Positions 24,432 to 31,190 of a stretch of 44,074 nt of DNA are shown here, piece after piece; the first letter of the stretch is position 1; each line of letters begins with the position of its first letter. Source of the DNA: Candidatus Omnitrophota bacterium (lineage in GTDB: Bacteria > Omnitrophota > Omnitrophia > Omnitrophales > Aquincolibacteriaceae). The DNA is taken from contig JACPXM010000007.1 in NCBI GenBank assembly GCA_016196545.1, forward strand, positions 1 through 44,074, in the 5' to 3' direction. Below the pieces are notes generated by a model that worked only from the letters and a program-made list of their open reading frames with translations, did not search any database and was not told the DNA's origin. The translations under genes and the position numbers were made by a program.

Positions 24432-25615
24432 AGGCGCCCTTTGAGATCGTGAGGATGATGCGTCATAAAAATTGCGATAAAACCCGAAATCCCAATGCTC
24501 AAGATCGAGCAAAGGAAGACCTGCTCCAAGCTTAAAACCTGATGCTCGCTTAAAAATCCGGTCCCAAATGTGCCCACGCCCACCCCGCTCATAAGCCCTG
24601 CCATCACAAGACCTGGCAATAAATCCCGGTGCTCGTCAAAATACTGAGTGGAAAGACTGATTGTGAGCGGCAAAAAATAGGAACATCCCAGACCAACTCC
24701 CGCGTAAGCCCATAATAAAGAAGAAGCGTTGTTTGTTTTAAGGATCGCCTGAAGGCTTGCCATCATCACAAAGGGAGAAATCCAATAAAGCTTACGTGCA
24801 TCTATACGAAGCGTTAAAAGACCCGCCCCAAGTCTTCCGGCCGTCATCAAAGCCCAAAAAAGCGCCAGCGCATAAGAGGCCACTTCCAGCGAGAAGGCCC
24901 TCGACTGATTCAAATAAGCTGTACTCCAATTCCCAACAATGGATTCCGTAATCCCGTAAAAAAATGCGGCGGCGGGAAATAACCACAAAGCGAAAGGAAT
25001 CGGAGGAATTTTTTCTTCCTCCATTTTTTCTACAGGAATCAAGGCCGGCTCTGGAACCACGCGCTGCCAAAAAGAAACAGCCATAATAACTAAGATGAGG
25101 GCAAATGCGAGCGCGCAGCCTCCCGTCCATATTTTCCTTTCAAAGAAAAAATTTACCGCAACCGGAGCTAGCGCTGCCCCCAATCCAAGAGTCCCGTGAA
25201 GCCCCGTCGTAACGCCGTCGCGTTTTTCGGGGAAAAGCTCCACCACAAAAATATTCATCACCGTAATCAAGAGGCCAAAACCCGTTCCCAGAAAAAAATT
25301 GCCGGTCATGAGAAGCCAGAAACTCATCTCGGGCGTCCGGTAAGTTTCCGCAGTCGCCAGCATAAGGACAAGATAAATCAAGTTGCTTCCGAGGCCAAAG
25401 TAATAAACATGGGTGCGGCCCATACGATGGAGAAACCAAGGGATGCCCAGCATGGTCACGATCGAACCTATGATTTCCGGAAGAAATAAAAGGCCGTATT
25501 GTTGATCCGAAAGTTGATGATAGCGGGGCGAGGTGAAAATAAAACTCGTGGAAGGGAGCAGGATAAGGCAAAAACCCTGAGCCAGAGAGGCCAGGTAATA
25601 AATAAAGACTCTCAA
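24428..25615 (-). CDS. MFS transporter, substrate unknown
   Basis: 395 residues with about twelve hydrophobic segments. The loop HRMGRTHVYYFG after segment 2 and the middle cytoplasmic loop around EKMEEEKIPPIP are typical of the major facilitator superfamily. LFPEKRDGVTTGLHGTLGLGAALAPV resembles sugar- or metabolite-exporting MFS proteins of the fucose-permease-like type, but I cannot name a substrate. Its stop overlaps dsbD (ATGA) and it starts 3 bp after the AKR-HemQ gene, so it belongs to the same operon. Confidence 0.85.
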   Translation of the reverse strand: MRVFIYYLASLAQGFCLILLPSTSFIFTSPRYHQLSDQQYGLLFLPEIIGSIVTMLGIPWFLHRMGRTHVYYFGLGSNLIYLVLMLATAETYRTPEMSFWLLMTGNFFLGTGFGLLITVMNIFVVELFPEKRDGVTTGLHGTLGLGAALAPVAVNFFFERKIWTGGCALAFALILVIMAVSFWQRVVPEPALIPVEKMEEEKIPPIPFALWLFPAAAFFYGITESIVGNWSTAYLNQSRAFSLEVASYALALFWALMTAGRLGAGLLTLRIDARKLYWISPFVMMASLQAILKTNNASSLLWAYAGVGLGCSYFLPLTISLSTQYFDEHRDLLPGLVMAGLMSGVGVGTFGTGFLSEHQVLSLEQVFLCSILSIGISGFIAIFMTHHPHDLKGRL

Positions 25616-25618
25616 GAC

Positions 25619-27505
25619 TTATTTTCTCGGGCTTTGATAATAAACGTTACCCACAAAAAAGGGGCCAAGCGACTGCATATACCGTGCGGTTTGCTGGGTC
25701 TTTCGCATGGCTTCGACCAGCTTGGACAAATAATGAAGCTCGGGACCGACAAGGCCCAGCACAAATTCATTGTCCCGCGCGTCCAAGCCGTAACAGGCAA
25801 GGCGAAGGTCCGCGGCATAACCTGCCTGACCGAAATTGCGGCCAATCATAGCATGCTCCCACAAAATTTTATCCTGTTCCGCTTTGGAAAGGAGCGCGAA
25901 TTCTGGCTTGCGGCGAAGAGGATACCAAATCGCCCAGGGCCAATCAGGATTCAGGGCCGTGCGTCTCGGTTTCTGAAGCAGCCAGTCTTCCAGGGCCGCT
26001 TCCCGGCCTGCCGCATAAGTTCTTCCGAACATCGTTAGCTCGGCTTTAGGAGTCAAATTTTCAAAGGGTGGTTGCTGAAAAAGTTTTCGTACCTCACGAG
26101 TGAACATTTCGGGATTTTCCGAAAGAATCAAGGCGCCGACACCGTACGGATCATTCACATCCGCATAGAGCACTCCTTCAAGACCCGAGGCTTGAAAGGT
26201 TTTTGCCAAGGAATCCACATTCCTGCAGCCTGTAAAACATTGCAGCTGAAAATAAAGCCGCCTGTCCAGGGCTTGAATCACGCCCGATTTCGGCTGTCCG
26301 GTTTCACGCAAATCCCGTGAGTCCCCTTGATAATAGAGGTCGCGGTCCGGGACAATCTCCCAGCGCCTCGCAACTTCGGAAAGTTCCTGTGTCAACGGCC
26401 ATTGATCCGCCTGAGGTTTTCCTGAATATTGCGTCGTGGCTCCCTTTAAAGACATTGAATTCCGATTATCACCGATTTTTGTGATGGCCTCAACGATGTC
26501 GCGCGGCAACGGAGGTGCCAGGGAAAGTTTGACCAGCTCCTCAAGTTCGATTTCAACCGGTTTGGCGTCCGGTCCCGCCTCTTGAACCAAGGTCGGGATC
26601 ACGCAATCCACAGCAGGCTGAGCGAGCGTCCAGCGCGAGGCAAGTTGCAAAAGCGTCATCGGAAATTCGCGCGCGGTTTCACGCATTTTCTCTGCCTTCG
26701 GAAGCGCAGTTTCAATCCAGCCCTCGGGCCGAAAGGCGCGATGATCCTGACGGCTGAGTTTATGGCCCGGTTTTAAATCGCCGTGAAAGATGCCGCCAGA
26801 GTCCACGACACGCGCGATGACTTTGACTGCAAATTTTTCCGCGGCAGGAAGCGAGAGCATTCCAGGCCACGGCTCCAGTGGATTTAAAATAATCATGGCC
26901 CAATCGATTAAATCATGAAATTTTTCAAAACATTGAATGAGATCCAACGCAAAACCGTTGGCCGGACCCGGGGCAAGGCCGAGTCGATGCGTAATCCCCT
27001 GTTTTTTGAGCGATTCCAGGCCTTTCCAAACGGCCTCGCCCGTATATCCCGTAAAGTCGGGATTATGAAGAAGCAGCAAGTCAAAATAGGCCGTACCCAG
27101 TCTTTCAAGGGATTTTCCGGAGGCCATCGCAAGAAAATTTGCGTATTCATTTTCAGGACGAAGATTTGGGTCCGTAAAACGCGGAAAACCTTTTTCTGCC
27201 TGGCGCTTTCCTTTGTAGAAATCATGTCCAATGAGTCCAATAAGGCAATAACTTGAGCGCGGATAACCGCCCAGGGCTTTTCCCATCAACTTATCCGCTT
27301 CCCCCTCACCGTAAACATCGGCGGACATAAACGTGCGAATGCCACTTTCATAAGCACGTTGGATGAGCCTTAGGAGCCGCAATTCGCCGATATCTTCGCC
27401 GAAATTCATGAAATGGCCGCCAGACCAGATGCCGAAGGCGGCTTCACCCGGCTCAAGGCCTTTGATTTCAGTTTTCTGAGAAATGTTTTTTAACTGGGTA
27501 GGCAT
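25619..27505 (-). CDS. Aldo/keto reductase-like domain fused to a HemQ/chlorite-dismutase-like domain
   Basis: 628 residues, cytoplasmic. Residues about 15-330 are an aldo/keto reductase barrel (GIRTFMSADVYGEGEADKLMGKAL, YFDLLLLHNPDF, VIPTLV). The catalytic tetrad is damaged: Y65 and H147 remain, but the usual Asp is M60 and no Lys stands in the YCLIGLIG strand. Residues about 380-628 match the chlorite dismutase superfamily, most like HemQ coproheme decarboxylase: RRLYFQLQCFTGC, WAIWYPLRRKPEF with Y528 where the catalytic Tyr should be, and WEHAMIGR with H551 as the likely heme ligand, ending LGPFFVGNVYYQ. HemQ makes heme b from coproheme. The gene abuts tatA with no gap. The fusion is clear; the role of the reductase half is unknown. 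Confidence 0.85.
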   Translation of the reverse strand: MPTQLKNISQKTEIKGLEPGEAAFGIWSGGHFMNFGEDIGELRLLRLIQRAYESGIRTFMSADVYGEGEADKLMGKALGGYPRSSYCLIGLIGHDFYKGKRQAEKGFPRFTDPNLRPENEYANFLAMASGKSLERLGTAYFDLLLLHNPDFTGYTGEAVWKGLESLKKQGITHRLGLAPGPANGFALDLIQCFEKFHDLIDWAMIILNPLEPWPGMLSLPAAEKFAVKVIARVVDSGGIFHGDLKPGHKLSRQDHRAFRPEGWIETALPKAEKMRETAREFPMTLLQLASRWTLAQPAVDCVIPTLVQEAGPDAKPVEIELEELVKLSLAPPLPRDIVEAITKIGDNRNSMSLKGATTQYSGKPQADQWPLTQELSEVARRWEIVPDRDLYYQGDSRDLRETGQPKSGVIQALDRRLYFQLQCFTGCRNVDSLAKTFQASGLEGVLYADVNDPYGVGALILSENPEMFTREVRKLFQQPPFENLTPKAELTMFGRTYAAGREAALEDWLLQKPRRTALNPDWPWAIWYPLRRKPEFALLSKAEQDKILWEHAMIGRNFGQAGYAADLRLACYGLDARDNEFVLGLVGPELHYLSKLVEAMRKTQQTARYMQSLGPFFVGNVYYQSPRK

Positions 27506-27682
27506 TTAAGAAGCTTTGGGAGGATTTTGATTCTGATCGGAGGAGCCGTCTTTCAGTGATTTTTTAAACTCCCGTATTCCTTCTCCGAGGGCACGACCTA
27601 TTTCGGGCAGTCGTTTGGCGCCGAAAAGCAGTAACACAACCGTAAGAATGACGACTACTTCCAAAGGCCCAGGCATATTCAT
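27506..27682 (-). CDS. tatA: Sec-independent translocase protein TatA/TatE
   Basis: 58 residues from the ATG at 27682, with GGAGG upstream; the track ORF uses a TTG four codons earlier. One membrane segment (PGPLEVVVILTVVLLLFGAKRLPEIGRALGEG) is followed by an amphipathic helix IREFKKSLKD and a polar tail, the standard TatA layout with the FG-x-x-(K/R)-LPE hinge. It is the first gene of the operon and stands without tatB or tatC. Confidence 0.93.
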   Translation of the reverse strand: MNMPGPLEVVVILTVVLLLFGAKRLPEIGRALGEGIREFKKSLKDGSSDQNQNPPKAS

Positions 27683-27716
27683 AAAAGCCTCCAAAATTGG
27701 GGATTAAGATGTCTGT

Positions 27717-27745
27717 AGGATAGCAAAAATTCGGCACTTGCTCAA
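27717..27745 (-). promoter_or_regulatory. Sigma-70 promoter of the tatA operon with extended -10
   Basis: TTGAGC, exactly 17 bases, then TATCCT, with TGC directly before the -10 hexamer (extended -10). It is 35 bp upstream of the tatA ATG. The -35 begins a few bases past the stop of the recN tail copy, so the promoter has kept its old junction with recN sequence. Confidence 0.6.
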
Positions 27746-27748
27746 CTT

Positions 27749-27830
27749 GTTACTTTTTGACTTTTTCGAGCATTTCCTGGGCGTGCTGGCGGGAAATATC
27801 ACTTTCTTTTTGGCCGCTCATCATTTGCGC
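27749..27830 (-). pseudogene. Displaced copy of the recN 3' end
   Basis: Aligns without gaps to 31109-31190, the real recN 3' end, with 14 mismatches in 82 bases. The last 30 bases, including the stop codon, are identical. It encodes AQMMSGQKESDISRQHAQEM then LEKVKK and a stop; recN has AQMMSGKSETDISRRHAEEM then LEKVKK. There is no start or upstream recN sequence here. It forms the left border of the accessory island. Confidence 0.9.
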
Positions 27831-27832
27831 TC

Positions 27833-28293
27833 TCACTTACTTCGTTTTACCTTCATCCCAGGAGGAATTGAAAACAAAGCTGCATCTAATGGGACATTTT
27901 CTTCAATCTTTATAGCTTCTCTCGTCTTAAAACTGCCGAATTCATTTTTTTCTTCTTTTAGCGTAATTCCATACCAAGACCAAATCTTTGTCTGATTCTC
28001 GTCGGCAAAAAGTTTTCCTTGGTAAACCTTGCACGTTTTGTCCAATATTTTTTCTTCACCCCGTAGATTTTTTTCCTCTAGCAACAAGTCAAACCATACG
28101 GGAGATGATACAGCGGGAATAAGATCTTGCCCTCCCGGAATGGTATACCTTGATAAATGCAATAGCCAATTTGATAAAAAATCATGCCCATAAAACTGGG
28201 CCTCATTTTTTACAGGGTCAACGTAGTAAGTCCTATCACTGTTACGAATGGCTGCTCTCTCCGATGTAGGTGGCTCACTCTTAAACTTTTTTT
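27833..28293 (-). pseudogene. C-terminal half of an IS-split gene (DUF4412-like secreted domain)
   Basis: The track gives 109 residues from a TTG, but the frame stays open upstream to the IS border (RKKFKSEPPTSERAAIRN..., YYVDPVKNEAQFYG). The segment CKVYQGKLFADENQTKIW, WYGITLKEEK, then AIKIEENVPLDAALFSIPPG looks like secreted DUF4412-type domains. Joining it to the gene at 29563-30422 across the IS needs one base fewer in a run of seven A next to the target site. So this is most likely the other half of one gene, broken by both insertion and frameshift. Confidence 0.7.
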
Positions 28294-28299
28294 CTATAG
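28294..28299. repeat. Target-site repeat left of the IS
   Basis: CTATAG here and again at 29563-29568 flank the element. Because the hexamer is itself a palindrome, the true duplication could be 6 bp (CTATAG) or 4 bp (TATA), depending on where the IS ends are drawn. Confidence 0.75.
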
Positions 28300-28349
28300 T
28301 GGCCCCGGTTGTCTAGACCGTTTTTTGTATCGATTTTAGATATTATTTG

Positions 28350-29189
28350 TTAAGCCACCGGGTTGGGATTTTGGGCCACCTCCAGCCCCGAGTACACAAG
28401 CCACGGGGTTTTGTAATCCAGCGATTGATGATGCCGCTGCAAGTTGTAGAAATCGAAGTATTCTTTGAGCCCCGCCTCAGCGTCCGGAATTGTTTCATAG
28501 CCTTTCAGGTAAACATTTTCGTATTTAACGCTGCGCCACAATCTTTCCACAAAAATGTTGTCCAGCGCGCGGCCGCGGCCGTCCATACTGATTTTGATGC
28601 CACGATTCAAAAGCACTCGCGTGAATTCCTCGCTCGTGAACTGGCTGCCCTGGTCCGTGTTGAAAATCTCTGGTGTCGCATACCCAAGCGCCTCTTTCAA
28701 AGCTTCCACGCAAAAATCGCTGGTTAGCGTGTTAGAAATTTTCCAAGCGAGCACATACCGGCTTTTCCAATCCATCACGGCCGCCAAATACACGAATCCC
28801 TGCCGAAGCTTGATGTAGGTAATATCCATGCTCCAGACTTGGTTGGTGCGATTGACATTCACTCCGCGGAGCAAATACGGATATACCGGATGACCGGGAT
28901 GCGGCTTTGAGGTGTTTCTCTTGGGAAATATCGCCTCAAGGCCCATCAAACGCATCAACCGGCCCGCGCGTTTGCGGCCCACAAAAGACCCGCGGCTTTT
29001 GAGCTCACGCGACATTCTTCGGGCACCGTAAAACGGCCACTTCGTGTAAATCTCGTCGATCAGATTCATCACCGCCTGATCTTCGGGACTTACCGGCATC
29101 GGCTCGTAATAAAAACCAGAGCGGCTGCAAAAAAGCAGCTCACACTGACGCCTCACACTCACAGGAGATGATTCCTCACGCTCAATCAA
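28350..29189 (-). CDS. IS3-family transposase OrfB (DDE integrase core)
   Basis: 279 residues in the track, but it is normally made as an OrfAB fusion by -1 frameshifting, reading ...KKK-IKHLSLDERRALIE. HTH_21 region (FYGARRMSRELKSRG) precedes the rve catalytic core. The DDE residues are visible in WSMDITYIKL, FNTDQGSQFTSEEF and DNIFVERLWRSVKYE. It cuts and joins the IS ends. The C-terminus RHHQSLDYKTPWLVY is typical of the family. Confidence 0.93.
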   Translation of the reverse strand: MIEREESSPVSVRRQCELLFCSRSGFYYEPMPVSPEDQAVMNLIDEIYTKWPFYGARRMSRELKSRGSFVGRKRAGRLMRLMGLEAIFPKRNTSKPHPGHPVYPYLLRGVNVNRTNQVWSMDITYIKLRQGFVYLAAVMDWKSRYVLAWKISNTLTSDFCVEALKEALGYATPEIFNTDQGSQFTSEEFTRVLLNRGIKISMDGRGRALDNIFVERLWRSVKYENVYLKGYETIPDAEAGLKEYFDFYNLQRHHQSLDYKTPWLVYSGLEVAQNPNPVA

Positions 29190-29209
29190 AGCACGCCTCT
29201 CGTCCAGAC

Positions 29210-29491
29210 TCAGATGTTTAATTTTTTTTTGAGCCAGTTGTTTTCCACCTGCATCCGGCCCACGTTTTTGTAAAGATCCTCGATCAACTCTTTTTGGTCC
29301 TTCATCTTTTCGGCTCCGCCGGAAGGACTTGAGAAAAGCTCGGCCAGCCGGTCCTTGACCACGGCTTTCCAGGTGTTGATCTGCGAGACGTGCACTTCGT
29401 ATTCGGCGGCAAGCTCGGCCATTGTTTTGTCGCCCCTCAACGCCGCCAGAGCCACTTTCGCTTTAAATTCATCCGGAAATTTCTTGCGCAT
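29210..29491 (-). CDS. IS3-family transposase OrfA (helix-turn-helix)
   Basis: 93 residues from the ATG at 29491, which has GGAGG upstream; the track start is four codons earlier. RRKF-type start, then a helix-turn-helix (FKAKVALAALRGDKTMAEL, EYEVHVSQINTWKAVV) and a leucine-rich coiled coil ending NNWLKKKLNI. It binds the IS inverted repeats. The LKKK codons are the A9 slippery run used to shift into orfB. Confidence 0.92.
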   Translation of the reverse strand: MRKKFPDEFKAKVALAALRGDKTMAELAAEYEVHVSQINTWKAVVKDRLAELFSSPSGGAEKMKDQKELIEDLYKNVGRMQVENNWLKKKLNI

Positions 29492-29528
29492 TTGGACCTC
29501 CATTTATTGGGCCTGATTATATCTAACT

Positions 29529-30422
29529 TCAGGCTACTTTTTGGTCCAGTTTTCCGGGGCCACTATAGTCAATATACCTGACTTCGACACTTTTCATATC
29601 GGAGAATTTGCCTTTCTCTCTTACTTGATAGACAATTTTCACGGTCTTAAAAGGCGGCTTAGTGAATTGCGGAAGAGACCCATTTTTTTGAATATGCGAC
29701 ATAGCAAGATCGACTTGGTATCGTTTCGTAGAAACATCAACCATGTCATGCAGAAGAAAGATAACCATCCAAATCAAAAAAAATCCATAAACTGTTCTTT
29801 TATCCCAGCTCTTTAAAATGTAACCGTCATTTCCATTAATTCGCTCCGCTTGCTTATAAGCATCAATAGAAGCCCAGAGTATTATCCCTGTGACAAAAGG
29901 AAAACCAATCGATATTGGTAATATTAGAAGTTTTCGAGAAGAAGACCCTATCATAGTCAAAAGGGAAGAAATGGAAAATAGAAGCAAATATCCAAAACCC
30001 TTTAATTTCTGCGAATTATAAAATTGCCCTACGCCGGGAAACAGTACGGACAGAAAGACGGCCAAAAAGGGTTCTTTCCCTCGCTTCGGTATTTGAAAAG
30101 AGTGTTTCTTATTGTACTTTTTAGTAGTGGCATGAGCATCCACCAATACGTAAATCCAAAAAATTAGACCTGCGTAGCTTAAAACCCGGGCAGCTATTTT
30201 TAGATTGGGCAATGTAACAAGTTCAACAAACGGTCTCCAAGTTATGACAAACAATAAGGGGATTTCCAATAAAATCCCAAGAAGAATAAAAACCAAGCCT
30301 TTAATTTTCTTTCCACCGTAAATTTGACCCATTCCGGGGAAAATTTGGGAAAGCACAACCGCCAGCCATGGTTCTTTCCCGACTGCACCTTCTCTAGAAA
30401 AAATAAAGGATCGGGTATGCAT
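29529..30422 (-). pseudogene. N-terminal half of an IS-split TM2-like membrane protein gene
   Basis: About 285 native residues plus a tail (SGPGKLDQKVA) read from IS sequence. Two repeats carry the same motif: KEPWLAVVLSQIFPGMGQIYGGKKIKG and KEPFLAVFLSVLFPGVGQFYNSQKLKG, each followed by membrane segments. This TM2/DUF5683-style PG-x-GQ-x-Y unit suggests an inner-membrane protein. Downstream, FKTVKIVYQVREKGKFSDMKSVEVRYIDY begins a soluble domain that is cut by the IS; the remainder is at 27833-28293. Nine base pairs separate it from the hepT stop, with no clear ribosome site. Function unknown. The truncated product might still fold as a membrane protein. Confidence 0.7.
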
Positions 30423-30431
30423 AAGTTAAAC

Positions 30432-30761
30432 CTAGAGAATTTTTTTAATCTCTATAGCAAGATCGGGGAGCTTATTTTTAATAACATCCCAAATAATCTC
30501 GGTGTCGATCCCAAAATATTCGTGAATAAGAATATCCCGAAGACCGGCTATTTTCTTCCACTCAACAGACGGATATTTTGTTTGAATTTCTTTGGGGATT
30601 TTTTTGACCGCTTCACCGATAATTTCCAGATTGCGGACAACGGCGTCAAGGGTTTTAAGATCGCTGGAAAATTGCTCCCTGGTTAGGCTGGAGGTATAAG
30701 TTTGGATTCGAGAAGCGGCTTCGAGAATATCGTCCAAATAGACTTTATAATCACGCGGCAT
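30432..30761 (-). CDS. hepT: HepT-like RNase toxin (DUF86)
   Basis: 109 residues from the ATG at 30761; the longer track ORF overlaps mntA. Helical HEPN-fold protein with the catalytic R-x4-H-x-Y motif seen as RDILIHEYFG. In HepT-MntA systems this ribonuclease is silenced when the partner nucleotidyltransferase adds AMP to the motif tyrosine. Its start overlaps the last 11 bases of mntA, so the two are translationally coupled. An intact motif suggests a working toxin. Confidence 0.9.
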   Translation of the reverse strand: MPRDYKVYLDDILEAASRIQTYTSSLTREQFSSDLKTLDAVVRNLEIIGEAVKKIPKEIQTKYPSVEWKKIAGLRDILIHEYFGIDTEIIWDVIKNKLPDLAIEIKKIL

Positions 30762-31041
30762 CAACAAGATCCTGAAGAATTCGAGTCTTAAGGCGGGGCT
30801 TAATGGCACTGAATAAAACAAGGTCCACACGGCAGCCAAACAAATCCTCAAGATAATGCTTCAAATTCATGTAGGAGTCAAAAGTCTTTGGCTCCAGCTC
30901 AACGGCAAAGTCCAAATCACTGGAGACGTTTTGTTTGCCACGCACAAAGGATCCGAAAAGCCCCAAACGCTTGACCCCTAATTTTCGAATGTCTGTCTGA
31001 TGATCCCGAATGGTTTTTAAAACTGATTCCTTATCTTGCAT
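30751..31041 (-). CDS. mntA: MntA-like minimal nucleotidyltransferase antitoxin
   Basis: 96 residues, the size of minimal NTases. The exact G-S-x10-D-x-D motif is present as GSFVRGKQNVSSDLDFAV, with a third acidic residue likely in CRVDLVLF. It should transfer AMP from ATP to HepT. AAAGGAGG lies upstream of the ATG. It is the first gene of the island after recN, with a TATACT-like -10 about 30 bp upstream of the gene but no clear -35. Confidence 0.9.
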   Translation of the reverse strand: MQDKESVLKTIRDHQTDIRKLGVKRLGLFGSFVRGKQNVSSDLDFAVELEPKTFDSYMNLKHYLEDLFGCRVDLVLFSAIKPRLKTRILQDLVDAA

Positions 31042-31108
31042 AATCAGCCTCCTTTCGAATTGACAAATCGATCATGAGTATATTCGATCCAATACGGAAT
31101 AAAAAGAA

Positions 31109-31190
31109 GTTACTTTTTGACTTTTTCGAGCATTTCCTCAGCATGGCGGCGGGAGATATCGGTTTCGGACTTTCCGCTCATCATTTGCGC
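31109..31190. repeat. Right copy of the recN 3'-end direct repeat
   Basis: Same orientation as 27749-27830. The 30 bases 31109-31138, covering the recN stop codon, are identical to 27749-27778. Together the two copies bracket about 3.3 kb, like attL and attR of an integrated element. No integrase gene lies between them. Confidence 0.85.

Larger units (their letters stand above)
28300..29562 (-). mobile_element. Intact IS3-family insertion sequence, 1263 bp
   Basis: Both ends start TGGCCCCGG and continue as imperfect inverted repeats (TGGCCCCGGnnnnCTnGACC). It carries orfA and orfB in overlapping phases with a run of nine A at the junction, the usual -1 frameshift design. It is flanked by a short target repeat. 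No internal damage is seen, so it may be active. It lies inside the accessory island and splits the TM2-like gene. Confidence 0.93.

Noticed and set aside
27749-31190. Prophage or ICE interpretation of the island
   Set aside because: No integrase, structural, conjugation or replication genes are present; only small cargo and an IS.
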